In this document: piece after piece, positions 18,801 through 24,663 of the stretch | Layout of the letters: each line of letters opens with the position of its first letter | Position numbering within the stretch: the first letter of the stretch is position 1 | Assembly: GCA_945902955.1 (NCBI GenBank) | Contig: CAMDNO010000018.1 | Location: forward strand, 1-41,410 | From: Porphyromonas cangingivalis | Lineage (GTDB): Bacteria > Bacteroidota > Bacteroidia > Bacteroidales > Paludibacteraceae | DNA length: 41,410 nt | Direction of reading: 5' to 3' | The notes under the pieces: model-generated | The model's database searches: none | Seen by the model: the letters and a program-made list of their open reading frames with translations, nothing else | Told to the model about the DNA's origin: nothing | Program-made: the position numbers and the translations under genes

Positions 18801-19456
18801 TCATTGCGATAATACAGATTTACTTTGCTCACCGAGCCATCGGCATCGGCAGCTGTAACGCTTACTGGTAAAGAAGTTCCGGCAGTATGTGTGTAGCCGT
18901 CGGCAGGACTTGTGATAGCCACCGTTGGAAGAAAATTTCCCGTTTCGATAAATTCAAAATCATCGATATAGCAAAAATTATAGGTTGGTGAAGCTCCGGT
19001 ATCAATAACCTTGAGTATAATGTATTTTGTACCTGCTGGTGGATTCACAATATTATCCAGCGTATATTGAATATATGTTCCGCTAATTGTAGAAGTGGTA
19101 CCAACATACACATCGTTTGCGTCAGAAGTTGCTGATGAATTATAATAAACTTCTATCTTGCGACTTTTATTTGAAGCTGTTCCCACTCTTGCCCAAAACC
19201 GCACTTTATAGGCTTTACCAATACCAAAAGTTACTGTGGGGGAAATGATGTAATTAGGCGAATAAATGTATTTATTCCGTATGCAATTAAGTGAATTATA
19301 ACCATCGGTAGTTATCACAGAATACGAATTTCCACCACTACCGGAAAAAATCCAGGAACCTTTACCCGATTCGAAACCATCGGAAAGTATAAGAGTTTCC
19401 GAAAAAATAAAAAGCGAACTAAAAATAAAAACAACAAAAGGTAGGAGTTTTTTCAT
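15812..19456 (-). CDS. Large Ig/propeller surface protein with T9SS tail (paralogue 1)
   Basis: A 1214-aa secreted protein: signal peptide (1-19), a jelly-roll cleaved-adhesin/carbohydrate-binding-like domain (about 22-170, LILSDGFESGKGSW ... CYIDDFEF), two Ig-like domains (about 175-355, each with the ADADGSVSKVNLYY or ASDTDGSVSEVSFYV pattern), a second jelly roll (about 365-505), a third Ig-like domain (about 515-600), then a ~450-residue beta-propeller-like region (about 605-1060) containing NDNIYVAAGTSGLVKVN and WINASDNNMADTR (about 841-853), a short repeat domain, and a T9SS type A sorting domain (about 1142-1214, IYPNPAIGQVRI). It is paralogous throughout to the product at 24664-28725 but lacks that protein's third jelly roll. 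Role unknown; surface glycan binding or adhesion is likely. A 28-bp promoter-like box lies 65 bp upstream, and susD has its own promoter just downstream. Confidence 0.85.
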   Translation of the reverse strand: MKKLLPFVVFIFSSLFIFSETLILSDGFESGKGSWIFSGSGGNSYSVITTDGYNSLNCIRNKYIYSPNYIISPTVTFGIGKAYKVRFWARVGTASNKSRKIEVYYNSSATSDANDVYVGTTSTISGTYIQYTLDNIVNPPAGTKYIILKVIDTGASPTYNFCYIDDFEFIETGNFLPTVAITSPADGYTHTAGTSLPVSVTAADADGSVSKVNLYYRNELLGSLTTPPYNFTIPNLPIGASTLYAKAYDNAGDSTVTATITVTGVNLPPTCTLTAPASNVSINQGSIVTLSATASDTDGSVSEVSFYVNGSKVSTVQTAPYTYDWSNPNPGSFTVFAVSTDNTGLSTTSGSVNITSNATSTGYLITESFEDNASNWIFSNIAGGNEWKVYDGEGVNSTKAMRRKSSVDKNFIRYSTPLYFSVGTFSVAFSAKASTVTSGYKLEAGLISGADTIWSNLSAEVGISYSQQTLSLVCPTAGYYTFLFRFRPLATQTWKYLWVDDILVSGPGGFPNAEPIVSILTPANSAEVAINTPTDLTTFAYDMDGTITKVEYFIENEKIGEATTAPYTVSWTPTFSGVFTLNAKATDNGGKFQEKVISVLVNYADRKVYDFVASSYLGGEAGSGKVWGTKVLSDGVIVLACDWGTVIPEGAVLHLLNGATINSRGALVRISADGKTVLSVTKIGAYAVDLAIDNNDNIYVAAGTSGLVKVNRLADKLILAKTFAKTVYRVDAGKTGYMIVLTLPGVDFDGKKWGNVTVNVMNPAGDVITSFGGASQYTNDVCIDEASQSAVEVGWKNVYTWEGTTTFPVDIPGFKIYSFAGTLKFNGYNWSSDSSSPNWINASDNNMADTRIARVSMGDDGLMYFMAEVSGGNHPLRYSPYDIQTKVRFVGGDHFHNLSNVGTEFHTYVARMNIATGAWIEGQSFTARKSDGTGNTIDPEHGNVAADIDGRVYITGKSFYGTPLSREILPEISYSGGALIYIMNPTLQTRELVDRVVQKNGGRDIAVRKFANHDKTIVYGGDVAFTSGQPLNSFLYLENPVQNTFYGAADEVAGFYAVIGGTTPAQYELKVNGVSKGMFAEGTKIALNAADYGDVGSFTRWSNGQNYITDSTAVATTLSMPGMNATLSTHFSITTINTIHSDINLKIYPNPAIGQVRISSGSNLPTEVRICSVTGKIVWNGMVKGTEIININFLPKGIYIVSAGNRLNQKLVVQ

Positions 19457-19521
19457 TTTAAAATAAATTATGCGTATTAAAAAAGGATTTATTTTTACGT
19501 TTTTTGAGATTTGTAATTATG

Positions 19522-19549
19522 GACGTAAAAATGGGGGTAATGCCCTAAA
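19522..19549 (-). promoter_or_regulatory. Shared 28-bp box, copy A (TTTAGGGCAT-N14-CGTC)
   Basis: On the minus strand TTTAGGGCAT, 14 nt, CGTC, ending 65 bp before the start codon of the 1214-aa surface protein. Two further copies with the same two blocks and exactly the same spacer length precede the genes starting at 24278 and 30329. CGTC preceded by a G-rich block at 16 nt is the geometry of an ECF-sigma -35/-10 promoter. No housekeeping promoter was seen in this leader. The regulator is not identified. Confidence 0.6.
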
Positions 19550-19590
19550 AAAACAAACTGACAAGGGTCAACTTATATTCCCCCAAATAT

Positions 19591-19681
19591 TTTATTAATT
19601 TACAAAAGTGTATTAACTTTGTAGAGTCAAATGAAAAAGAAGCATACAATAATAGCCATTATTCAAGTTATATGTATCTGA
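19591..19681 (+). pseudogene. Promoter plus 16-codon signal-peptide-like ORF (possible gene remnant)
   Basis: TTTA (19591-19594), 19 nt, TAACTTTG (19614-19621) is a near-perfect Bacteroidota promoter (one mismatch in the upstream block). Ten bases later an ATG at 19631 opens a 16-residue reading frame, MKKKHTIIAIIQVICI, closed by TGA at 19679. Lys-rich start and hydrophobic core look like the first half of a signal peptide. The inverted-repeat element begins 29 bp further on. The simplest reading is the stump of a lost exported-protein gene; a genuine leader peptide is possible but unsupported. Confidence 0.3.
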
Positions 19682-19710
19682 AATATTGAGTTTTAAATAT
19701 TAGAAAAAAG

Positions 19711-19898
19711 AATAGGAACGCTGATTTACGCTGATTTAGCGGATATTCACCGAATAAATTTAAAAATACGGATTTATAAACAGATTTTATCCCCGATAAA
19801 TCGGGGAAGATTTAAGAGCGAGGTCTTAATCATTTCGACTTGTCGGAATATAAATCCGTTTTAAAATCCGCTTAATCAGCGTAAATCCGCGTTCTATT
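19711..19898. repeat. 188-bp inverted-repeat (MITE-like) element
   Basis: The outer arms 19711-19744 and 19866-19898 are near-identical inverted repeats (about 33 nt, three or four differences; core GATTTACGCTGATT). Inside them is a second imperfect inverted pair (19763-19777 with 19850-19866, core ATAAATCCG) and at the centre a perfect 6-bp hairpin CCCCGA-TAAA-TCGGGG (19791-19806). There is no coding capacity and no convincing target duplication. The structure fits a non-autonomous mobile element or a species-specific intergenic repeat. Confidence 0.6.
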
Positions 19899-19982
19899 AT
19901 CTTCATATCATTCTAACTTATATAAACTCTAATAGATTTAAAGCTAAGGAAATAAAACAAATAACCCTAATAGTAAATAACA

Positions 19983-20267
19983 ATGAAAAGGAATTTAAAG
20001 AAAAATACAGAAAACACGTTGGTTAAGGTGCTTTCTATTACAATCGATGGTGTTTTTATTACTGCATTCGGAAAAGATTATTTCCTGTCATTCAATCGTT
20101 TGCCTTGGTTTAAAGATGCCAAAGTAAGTGATATTATGAATGTGCGGAACATTGGCACAATGGGCATTCGTTGGGATAGTATGGACGTTGATTTAGAATT
20201 AGACAGTCTGATTCATCCCGAGAAATATCCGCTTATAGTGAAGCGTTATGTTGGCGAGGTTATTTGA
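19983..20267 (+). CDS. DUF2442 family protein
   Basis: A 94-aa cytoplasmic protein without signal peptide. The C-terminal two thirds carry the DUF2442 pattern typical of Bacteroidota: FNRLPWFKDAKVSDIMNV, then GIRWDSMDVDLELDSLIHPEKYPL (residues about 37-87). DUF2442 members are often coupled to DUF4160 proteins in toxin-antitoxin-like or regulatory pairs; here no partner gene is adjacent. It is the only convincing + strand gene in the central block and is followed by a strong terminator at 20305. The short basic N-terminus is extra relative to the domain. Function unknown; not obviously part of the glycan system. Confidence 0.8.
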   Translation: MKRNLKKNTENTLVKVLSITIDGVFITAFGKDYFLSFNRLPWFKDAKVSDIMNVRNIGTMGIRWDSMDVDLELDSLIHPEKYPLIVKRYVGEVI

Positions 20268-20304
20268 AAATATTGTTGCAACAATTTAAAATCTCAACCC
20301 CTTC

Positions 20305-20336
20305 AAGCCCTGTTCTTAAACGTGCAGGGCTTTTTT
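20305..20336 (+). terminator. Rho-independent terminator of the DUF2442 gene
   Basis: Perfect 8-bp stem AAGCCCTG (20305-20312) / CAGGGCTT (20325-20332), 12-nt loop, followed by a T-run to 20336. It lies 37 bp after the DUF2442 stop and faces the convergent transcript ending at 20420. Confidence 0.85.
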
Positions 20337-20346
20337 ATATAAATAA

Positions 20347-20377
20347 GTGAGGGTGTCTTTCAAAAAGACGCCCTCAC
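20347..20377. terminator. Strong hairpin between convergent genes, likely terminator for the minus-strand unit
   Basis: Stem of 14 bp (GTGAGGGTGTCTTT / AAAGACGCCCTCAC) with a 3-nt loop. One pair is a G-U wobble if read on the + strand and an A-C mismatch on the minus strand. On the minus strand it is followed by TTATTTATAT, suiting termination of the transcript from 24278 to 20420; on the + strand no T-run follows. Direction is therefore uncertain. Confidence 0.5.
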
Positions 20378-20419
20378 TGTGCATAAGAGCCTCACCGCAG
20401 GGGTGGCTCGGGTAAAAAA

Positions 20420-20638
20420 TTAAACCAATTGGCTTTTAAAAGGTTCATTATGTAAAAACTCCGGCGATAAAGAACCTGTTTCGCCCGGGCCTTCGGGCGG
20501 GGCTGTCGATTCTAATGCTAATGAGATGTCGCTATCGAGAAAAATGATTTCGATACGTGGTTCAAAATATCTTTTGGCCCCCCGACCCCTCATGGGGGAA
20601 TTTAAGAGTTGAGCGGTATTATTTATTGTTTCTTTCAT
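20420..20638 (-). CDS. Small hypothetical protein (72 aa) downstream of the surface protein
   Basis: The start ATG lies 10 bp after the stop of the 1209-aa surface protein, so the two are probably co-transcribed. There is no signal peptide and no transmembrane segment. The middle and end (EIIFLDSDISLALESTAPP then EGPGE, about residues 28-53) are Glu/Pro rich and look like a constrained short-ORF motif; the N-terminal third includes NSPMRGRGAK, encoded by a C-run/G-run repeat (20576-20600) like that at 24430-24466. So the ORF either absorbed an intergenic repeat or is partly spurious. No function can be assigned. The tight spacing and the amino-acid composition of the second half support a real gene more than chance. 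Confidence 0.5.
   Translation of the reverse strand: MKETINNTAQLLNSPMRGRGAKRYFEPRIEIIFLDSDISLALESTAPPEGPGETGSLSPEFLHNEPFKSQLV
20576..20600. repeat. C-run/G-run intergenic repeat overprinted in a coding frame
   Basis: GGCCCCCCGACCCCTCATGG followed by GGGAA has the same layout (C-run, CGACCCCT or TAACCCCT, then a G-run and AA) as the non-coding copy at 24430-24466. Here it encodes NSPMRGRGAK of the 72-aa ORF. Confidence 0.5.
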
Positions 20639-20648
20639 AATATTTTGT

Positions 20649-23600
20649 TTATTTTATTATCACTCTTGTTGTTAACTCTTTGCCATTTTCCGATACCCGA
20701 ACTACATATACACCAGTTTGCAGTTTGTAGTTTACAGTTTGCAGTTCAGCGGTTGTTTGTCCTTTCTCAAGCATCATGCCTACTGCATTGTACACAGCAT
20801 AGTTTGCTTTTTCGGGAGCTACAATTGTTATCCGGTTGGCAGCATTTACAAATACTTGTGCATTGAGTTTTTCAACTGTGTTTACTCCTGTGGCAGCGCC
20901 TGGTGCACGGAATAGCAAGCTGAAACGGTTAGCATTGGCTGCTGTAATTGGAGCACTAAAGTTGTAAGCCGTTTCGGGTGTAAGTTCCACTTCGGTAGTT
21001 GGGTATTTTGTGTCTTTTAGGATTACGCGTGTACCTGTTTCGAAGTTCGAAAATTCGCTTAACGAAAAGCTAAAATCACCTGCTGTGCGTGTGCTAAAAC
21101 CTACTGGGATTTCGGTATTATATTTCACAGTGCTCATGCTATTGATAGCTAAATTTTTTGCGTCGGCTACTGTGTAAATATCAGCCATATCGGTTACATT
21201 GTTCATCATTTTAGGCGAATCGTACACATCGTACAAATCTGCGGCATTGGCATCGAAAACGATTAAAGCTTCGTCGGCTCTTGTGCCGAAAGATACTTGC
21301 AAACGTAGTTTTTTGCGATCAGCACTTTTTGTAGCAGGTGCTTTGAGTGGATTGCCAGTTTGGTGCGAACGCATATCGTTTGTAAACTGAATACTTCCGG
21401 TTTCTTTTGCCAACACCCAAAATGCTTGCATAGGAGGAATTATTCCACCATTAGCAATGGAAGGAACCGCTTCGCCAGTGATAGGATTGTATGTTACAAA
21501 CGACCAACCGGTTGCATTTGAACCGCTCGAATTGGTACGATACCAAATAGAAGCATCAATTTTTGCTGCATTTGCAGTAGCGAAAGCAGATGTCCAACTC
21601 AAATGCGAAGGATAAGGATTGCCAATAAGGTTATATCCTTTGCCCGAAGTAGCATCCGATGTATACGTAATTGGAATTGTAACATTTCCTGTATTTAATG
21701 TACCACCACTTTGGGTAGTAAATGTAATAGGAACGCCAGCTGTAGATGGCAAGGCAATATATCCTTTACCTGCAACTAAACCTGCTCCAGCGCTTACCGA
21801 TACCCAACCAAGATTGGAAAGCGATTCGTCGCGGCGATAATAGGTATATCCTGCTGGTGCATTAGCATTACTTACAGGGCTCGAAACATACCAGTTACGT
21901 GTTGTAGCTAAGTATTGCTCTACATTGGTTGTGCCAGTTACTGTTAGCGTACCAGTTCCTTCAGGTACATACGTTGATGTGCCGTTGGTAGCATGACTTT
22001 TCAGTGTAAGGTTTGTAAGTATAAGTGTTTGACCTGTTGGTACAGTAAGTTTTGCACCACCATTTACGGTAATGGAACGAACAGTTTTACCTGTGTTTAC
22101 AACTAACTCACCCGAAGTGATTGTTACATCTGTATTTGCTAATTCTGTATCTGTAAGTCCTAATGCGGTTATATCTCCACCTATTTTATTGGCAGCGGCA
22201 GCAGTAACAGTTCCATTATATGTTGCATAAGTAATATTATAATTGCTTTCCAAAAAGCCATTAGAACCTGTTGCCAACGATGGTGTAACAGTGTATGCGG
22301 CTCCTGCTGCTGTTGCTGCCGAAAGTCCGGCTGCATCTGGAGTTAAAGTAACGCTTGTTACTGCTTCGCTGCCTACGCCTGTAGCTCCTGCTGTAAAATT
22401 AGTGGCACTTGCACCAGCGGTTAATGTCGTTCCGTAAATCTTAGAAGGACCTGTGGCAGTAATGGTTAATGCCACTTTGGAAATGCTAAACGTATAATCA
22501 GCCGAAGTGGCTGCATTGTTATTTGCAGTTGATGTTGCACTTGCAACCACTTTATAATTACCTGCATTAGTTGGTGCTGTAGCTGAAGAATAAGCTACAC
22601 CATCTGTATTGGTATATAACAATGATGTTGTACCATCGGCACTATAAGAAATTGTAGCGGGACCTTGTGCAGCTCCAGTGTAAGTAAAACTTTGTGTACC
22701 CGAAACCGAAATACTTGGACTTGCCTTGGAAATAGTAAATTCGGTAGCGATTGAACTGGCAGAATTAAATGCTCCATTAGCTGCCACAGTGGCTGTTGCA
22801 GTGTAAGTGCCTGCATTTGTTGGTAAAGTAGCGCTTTCAGTGTATGATGTTCCACCTGTTCCTACATAACTGAAAGTATAACTTGTACCAGTTCCAGTGT
22901 TAGTAGCAGCAATTGGGCCTTGAGGATTACCATTGTAAGTATAAGTGCCAATAGGAGTAACAGTTACCGTTGGGGTAGACAGACCACCACTAACCGCTTG
23001 CGACTCATACGCACCCATATCTATTAACGAATTATAAACACGAGCACTTCCAGCAATATCAGTTGTGCCATTACCACTACCATTTCCAGCATCCTTACAT
23101 ACTGAAGTTGCCTCTAAATTCCAATTGGCTGAAGTAACAGAAGCAGGAATTACGGCGTTATAACCAGTAACTCCAGAAGGCGAAACAAAACCAGCAGCAG
23201 TATTTGTGTTAGCTAATGCGATATTAGTACCTGAATTACTTGCCATATTGATGGCGTTGTAGGTCATAGACGATAGAATAGTAAAATTTTCAACTGCACC
23301 ATTATTACTAAAAATATTATTGGTGGCAATTAAATAAGTTGGTGAGATGTCAATACCAGTTTTAGCTATAAATATATTTTTACTTTCATTGTTTGCAATA
23401 GTATTATTTGTAAGCGTTACTGTTTTGTCATCTGTATTTAACAATCCAACCAGAATTCCTTCTTTGGCGTTGTTGTAGATTGCACAGTTTGATATGGTTA
23501 CGTTAGCTCCTAAGGCCAAGTAATCAGCAACTGGATAACTAGTGCTAACCTTCCCAACAAATATTCCACCACCTACACCATTTGTGCTATTATTATAAAT

Positions 23601-24278
23601 TTTACATCTATTTATGTTTCCACCAATCATTTGTATTCCCCCACCCATCAAATTCACAGCACCTGAACCTGTGCCAGTTAGTACGTTACCGTAGATTTCA
23701 CTATCTTGAAGTGTTCCACCTGTCATATAGACACCTCCAGCAGATCCTTTCAGCGCGGTACTTGTATGGGTATTGTTTCGGATAATACAATTCGAAACGA
23801 CAGCAGTGCTTATTGATATTTGTACACCAGCAGGTGTTCCCTGAGAGGTTCCAGTAGCTTTGAAGTTTTGAATGATTAGACCGTCTGCACTTCCATTTGC
23901 TTTAGATACTGAAAAAGCAGGTCCTATAGTTACACCGCCACCATCAAGAATTGTAGGAGATGTGACTAGGCTTCTTTGTGTTATATCTGTACCAGTACTT
24001 GCAGCAGCATAGCTACCAAAAACGCTAATCTTTTCAGTGTTGGTAACTGTCAGATTTATTTTTTCATTGAAGCTACCTTCTTTGATATAGATATTATCAG
24101 TTATGGTATTGCTACCATTCCCTGTCGCGGCAGAAACAGCTGCTGCAATCGTTTTAAATGGAGAATCCCAACTTGCGCCAGTACCTGCAGTACCTACAGA
24201 GCCATCCACATAATAATCGGTAGCATACATCCCTGCCGAGAAGCATGCGCAAAAAAGAAAAAGAGTTAGTTTTTTCAT
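20649..24278 (-). CDS. Beta-helix/MBG-domain surface protein with T9SS tail
   Basis: A 1209-aa secreted protein. Signal peptide (1-19, MKKLTLFLFCACFSAGMYA), then a right-handed beta-helix of the choice-of-anchor Q type (about 20-425: DYYVDGSVGTAGTGASWDSP ... IDMGAYES) rich in asparagine-ladder turns. Next come three MBG/YDG-like beta repeats (about 430-518, 519-600, 601-695; TYTYNGNPQGP, FTYTGAAQGP, KIYGTTLTAGA), a long beta region with YNLIGNPYPS typical of Bacteroidota secreted proteins, and a T9SS sorting domain (about 1140-1209). The first 425 residues are paralogous to the 492-aa protein at 28851-30329. Role unknown; adhesion or matrix is likely. Box copy B lies 61 bp upstream. A tandem heptamer repeat sits in the sorting-domain coding region and could shift the frame. 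Confidence 0.85.
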   Translation of the reverse strand: MKKLTLFLFCACFSAGMYATDYYVDGSVGTAGTGASWDSPFKTIAAAVSAATGNGSNTITDNIYIKEGSFNEKINLTVTNTEKISVFGSYAAASTGTDITQRSLVTSPTILDGGGVTIGPAFSVSKANGSADGLIIQNFKATGTSQGTPAGVQISISTAVVSNCIIRNNTHTSTALKGSAGGVYMTGGTLQDSEIYGNVLTGTGSGAVNLMGGGIQMIGGNINRCKIYNNSTNGVGGGIFVGKVSTSYPVADYLALGANVTISNCAIYNNAKEGILVGLLNTDDKTVTLTNNTIANNESKNIFIAKTGIDISPTYLIATNNIFSNNGAVENFTILSSMTYNAINMASNSGTNIALANTNTAAGFVSPSGVTGYNAVIPASVTSANWNLEATSVCKDAGNGSGNGTTDIAGSARVYNSLIDMGAYESQAVSGGLSTPTVTVTPIGTYTYNGNPQGPIAATNTGTGTSYTFSYVGTGGTSYTESATLPTNAGTYTATATVAANGAFNSASSIATEFTISKASPSISVSGTQSFTYTGAAQGPATISYSADGTTSLLYTNTDGVAYSSATAPTNAGNYKVVASATSTANNNAATSADYTFSISKVALTITATGPSKIYGTTLTAGASATNFTAGATGVGSEAVTSVTLTPDAAGLSAATAAGAAYTVTPSLATGSNGFLESNYNITYATYNGTVTAAAANKIGGDITALGLTDTELANTDVTITSGELVVNTGKTVRSITVNGGAKLTVPTGQTLILTNLTLKSHATNGTSTYVPEGTGTLTVTGTTNVEQYLATTRNWYVSSPVSNANAPAGYTYYRRDESLSNLGWVSVSAGAGLVAGKGYIALPSTAGVPITFTTQSGGTLNTGNVTIPITYTSDATSGKGYNLIGNPYPSHLSWTSAFATANAAKIDASIWYRTNSSGSNATGWSFVTYNPITGEAVPSIANGGIIPPMQAFWVLAKETGSIQFTNDMRSHQTGNPLKAPATKSADRKKLRLQVSFGTRADEALIVFDANAADLYDVYDSPKMMNNVTDMADIYTVADAKNLAINSMSTVKYNTEIPVGFSTRTAGDFSFSLSEFSNFETGTRVILKDTKYPTTEVELTPETAYNFSAPITAANANRFSLLFRAPGAATGVNTVEKLNAQVFVNAANRITIVAPEKANYAVYNAVGMMLEKGQTTAELQTVNYKLQTGVYVVRVSENGKELTTRVIIK
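20714..20748. repeat. Five tandem heptamers inside the sorting-domain coding region
   Basis: Units on the + strand: CAGTTTG, CAGTTTG, TAGTTTA, CAGTTTG, CAGTTCA. On the coding strand they specify ELQTVNYKLQTG near the C-terminus of the 1209-aa protein. Because 7 is not a multiple of 3, gain or loss of a unit would frameshift the final ~20 residues of the T9SS tail. Confidence 0.75.
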
Positions 24279-24339
24279 ACGATATTGAATTTAAAGTGTA
24301 ATGAATTCAGTTAATAATAATAATGTTTCAATATGTATT

Positions 24340-24367
24340 GACGTGAAAAGGAAAGTGATGCCCTAAA
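24340..24367 (-). promoter_or_regulatory. Shared 28-bp box, copy B
   Basis: TTTAGGGCAT (24358-24367) and CGTC (24340-24343) on the minus strand, separated by 14 nt, 61 bp before the ATG of the 1209-aa surface protein. Both blocks and the spacer length are the same as in copies A and C. It lies about 190 bp after a terminator, so it probably starts a new transcription unit. Confidence 0.6.
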
Positions 24368-24429
24368 GAGGGCGGAAAAAATATTTTATTTTTTATTACA
24401 AGGAGGGGAGAGAGTGCTACAACCTCACT

Positions 24430-24466
24430 ACCTCACCCCTAACCCCTCTCCCCAGTGAGAGGGGAA
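24430..24466. repeat. C-run/G-run hairpin repeat
   Basis: ACCTCACCCCTAACCCCTCT followed by a 6-nt loop and GAGAGGGG AA; the core is a perfect 8-bp stem (24443-24450 with 24457-24464). A related copy is inside the 72-aa ORF at 20576-20600. This looks like a dispersed intergenic repeat of this genome. Confidence 0.55.
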
Positions 24467-24514
24467 TGGAGCGTAGAATAAGGTTTTGTAGGTTATGATA
24501 TATCAGTAGGAGTG

Positions 24515-24553
24515 CTAAGTGATCGGAAGACTCCAAGTCATCCAATCACTTAG
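24515..24553. repeat. Hairpin CTAAGTGAT / ATCACTTAG
   Basis: Perfect 9-bp inverted repeat (24515-24523 with 24545-24553), extended inward by GGA/TCC after a one-base bulge. It has no T-run on either side, so it is not an obvious terminator; it sits just beyond the terminator of the 1353-aa gene. Confidence 0.5.
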
Positions 24554-24559
24554 ATCTAC

Positions 24560-24595
24560 AAAAAAAAGCAGTGAAGCGTTTTCACACCTCACTGC
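24560..24595 (-). terminator. Rho-independent terminator of the 1353-aa surface protein gene
   Basis: On the minus strand a 7-bp stem GCAGTGA / TCACTGC (24589-24595 with 24568-24574) is followed by eight T (complement of 24560-24567). It lies 68 bp after the stop codon at 24664. Confidence 0.8.
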
Positions 24596-24663
24596 CATTT
24601 GTTTACAAAACTGTTTCTAAGCCAACACCAACACGTTGAAAAAGAAATTAAATACAAAAACGG

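Larger units (their letters stand above)
19457..19982. other. 526-bp intergenic region between divergent genes
   Basis: This gap between the divergent 1214-aa surface protein and the DUF2442 gene holds box copy A, a housekeeping-like promoter with a 16-codon remnant ORF, and a 188-bp inverted-repeat element, each listed separately. The remaining ~85 bp directly before DUF2442 is AT-rich with no clear promoter: the best candidate, TAGATTTA, lacks a matching TTTG upstream. Confidence 0.6.
24279..24663. other. 385-bp intergenic region between two surface-protein genes
   Basis: Contains, from the downstream end of the 1353-aa gene: a terminator (24560-24595), a hairpin (24515-24553), a C-run/G-run repeat (24430-24466) and box copy B (24340-24367) with a leader of about 61 bp. 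Nothing coding was seen. Confidence 0.7.

Noticed and set aside
20268-20640. CRISPR-like array, considered because of several short hairpins and repeats in a row
   Set aside because: The hairpins differ in sequence and spacing; there are no regular direct repeats with spacers.
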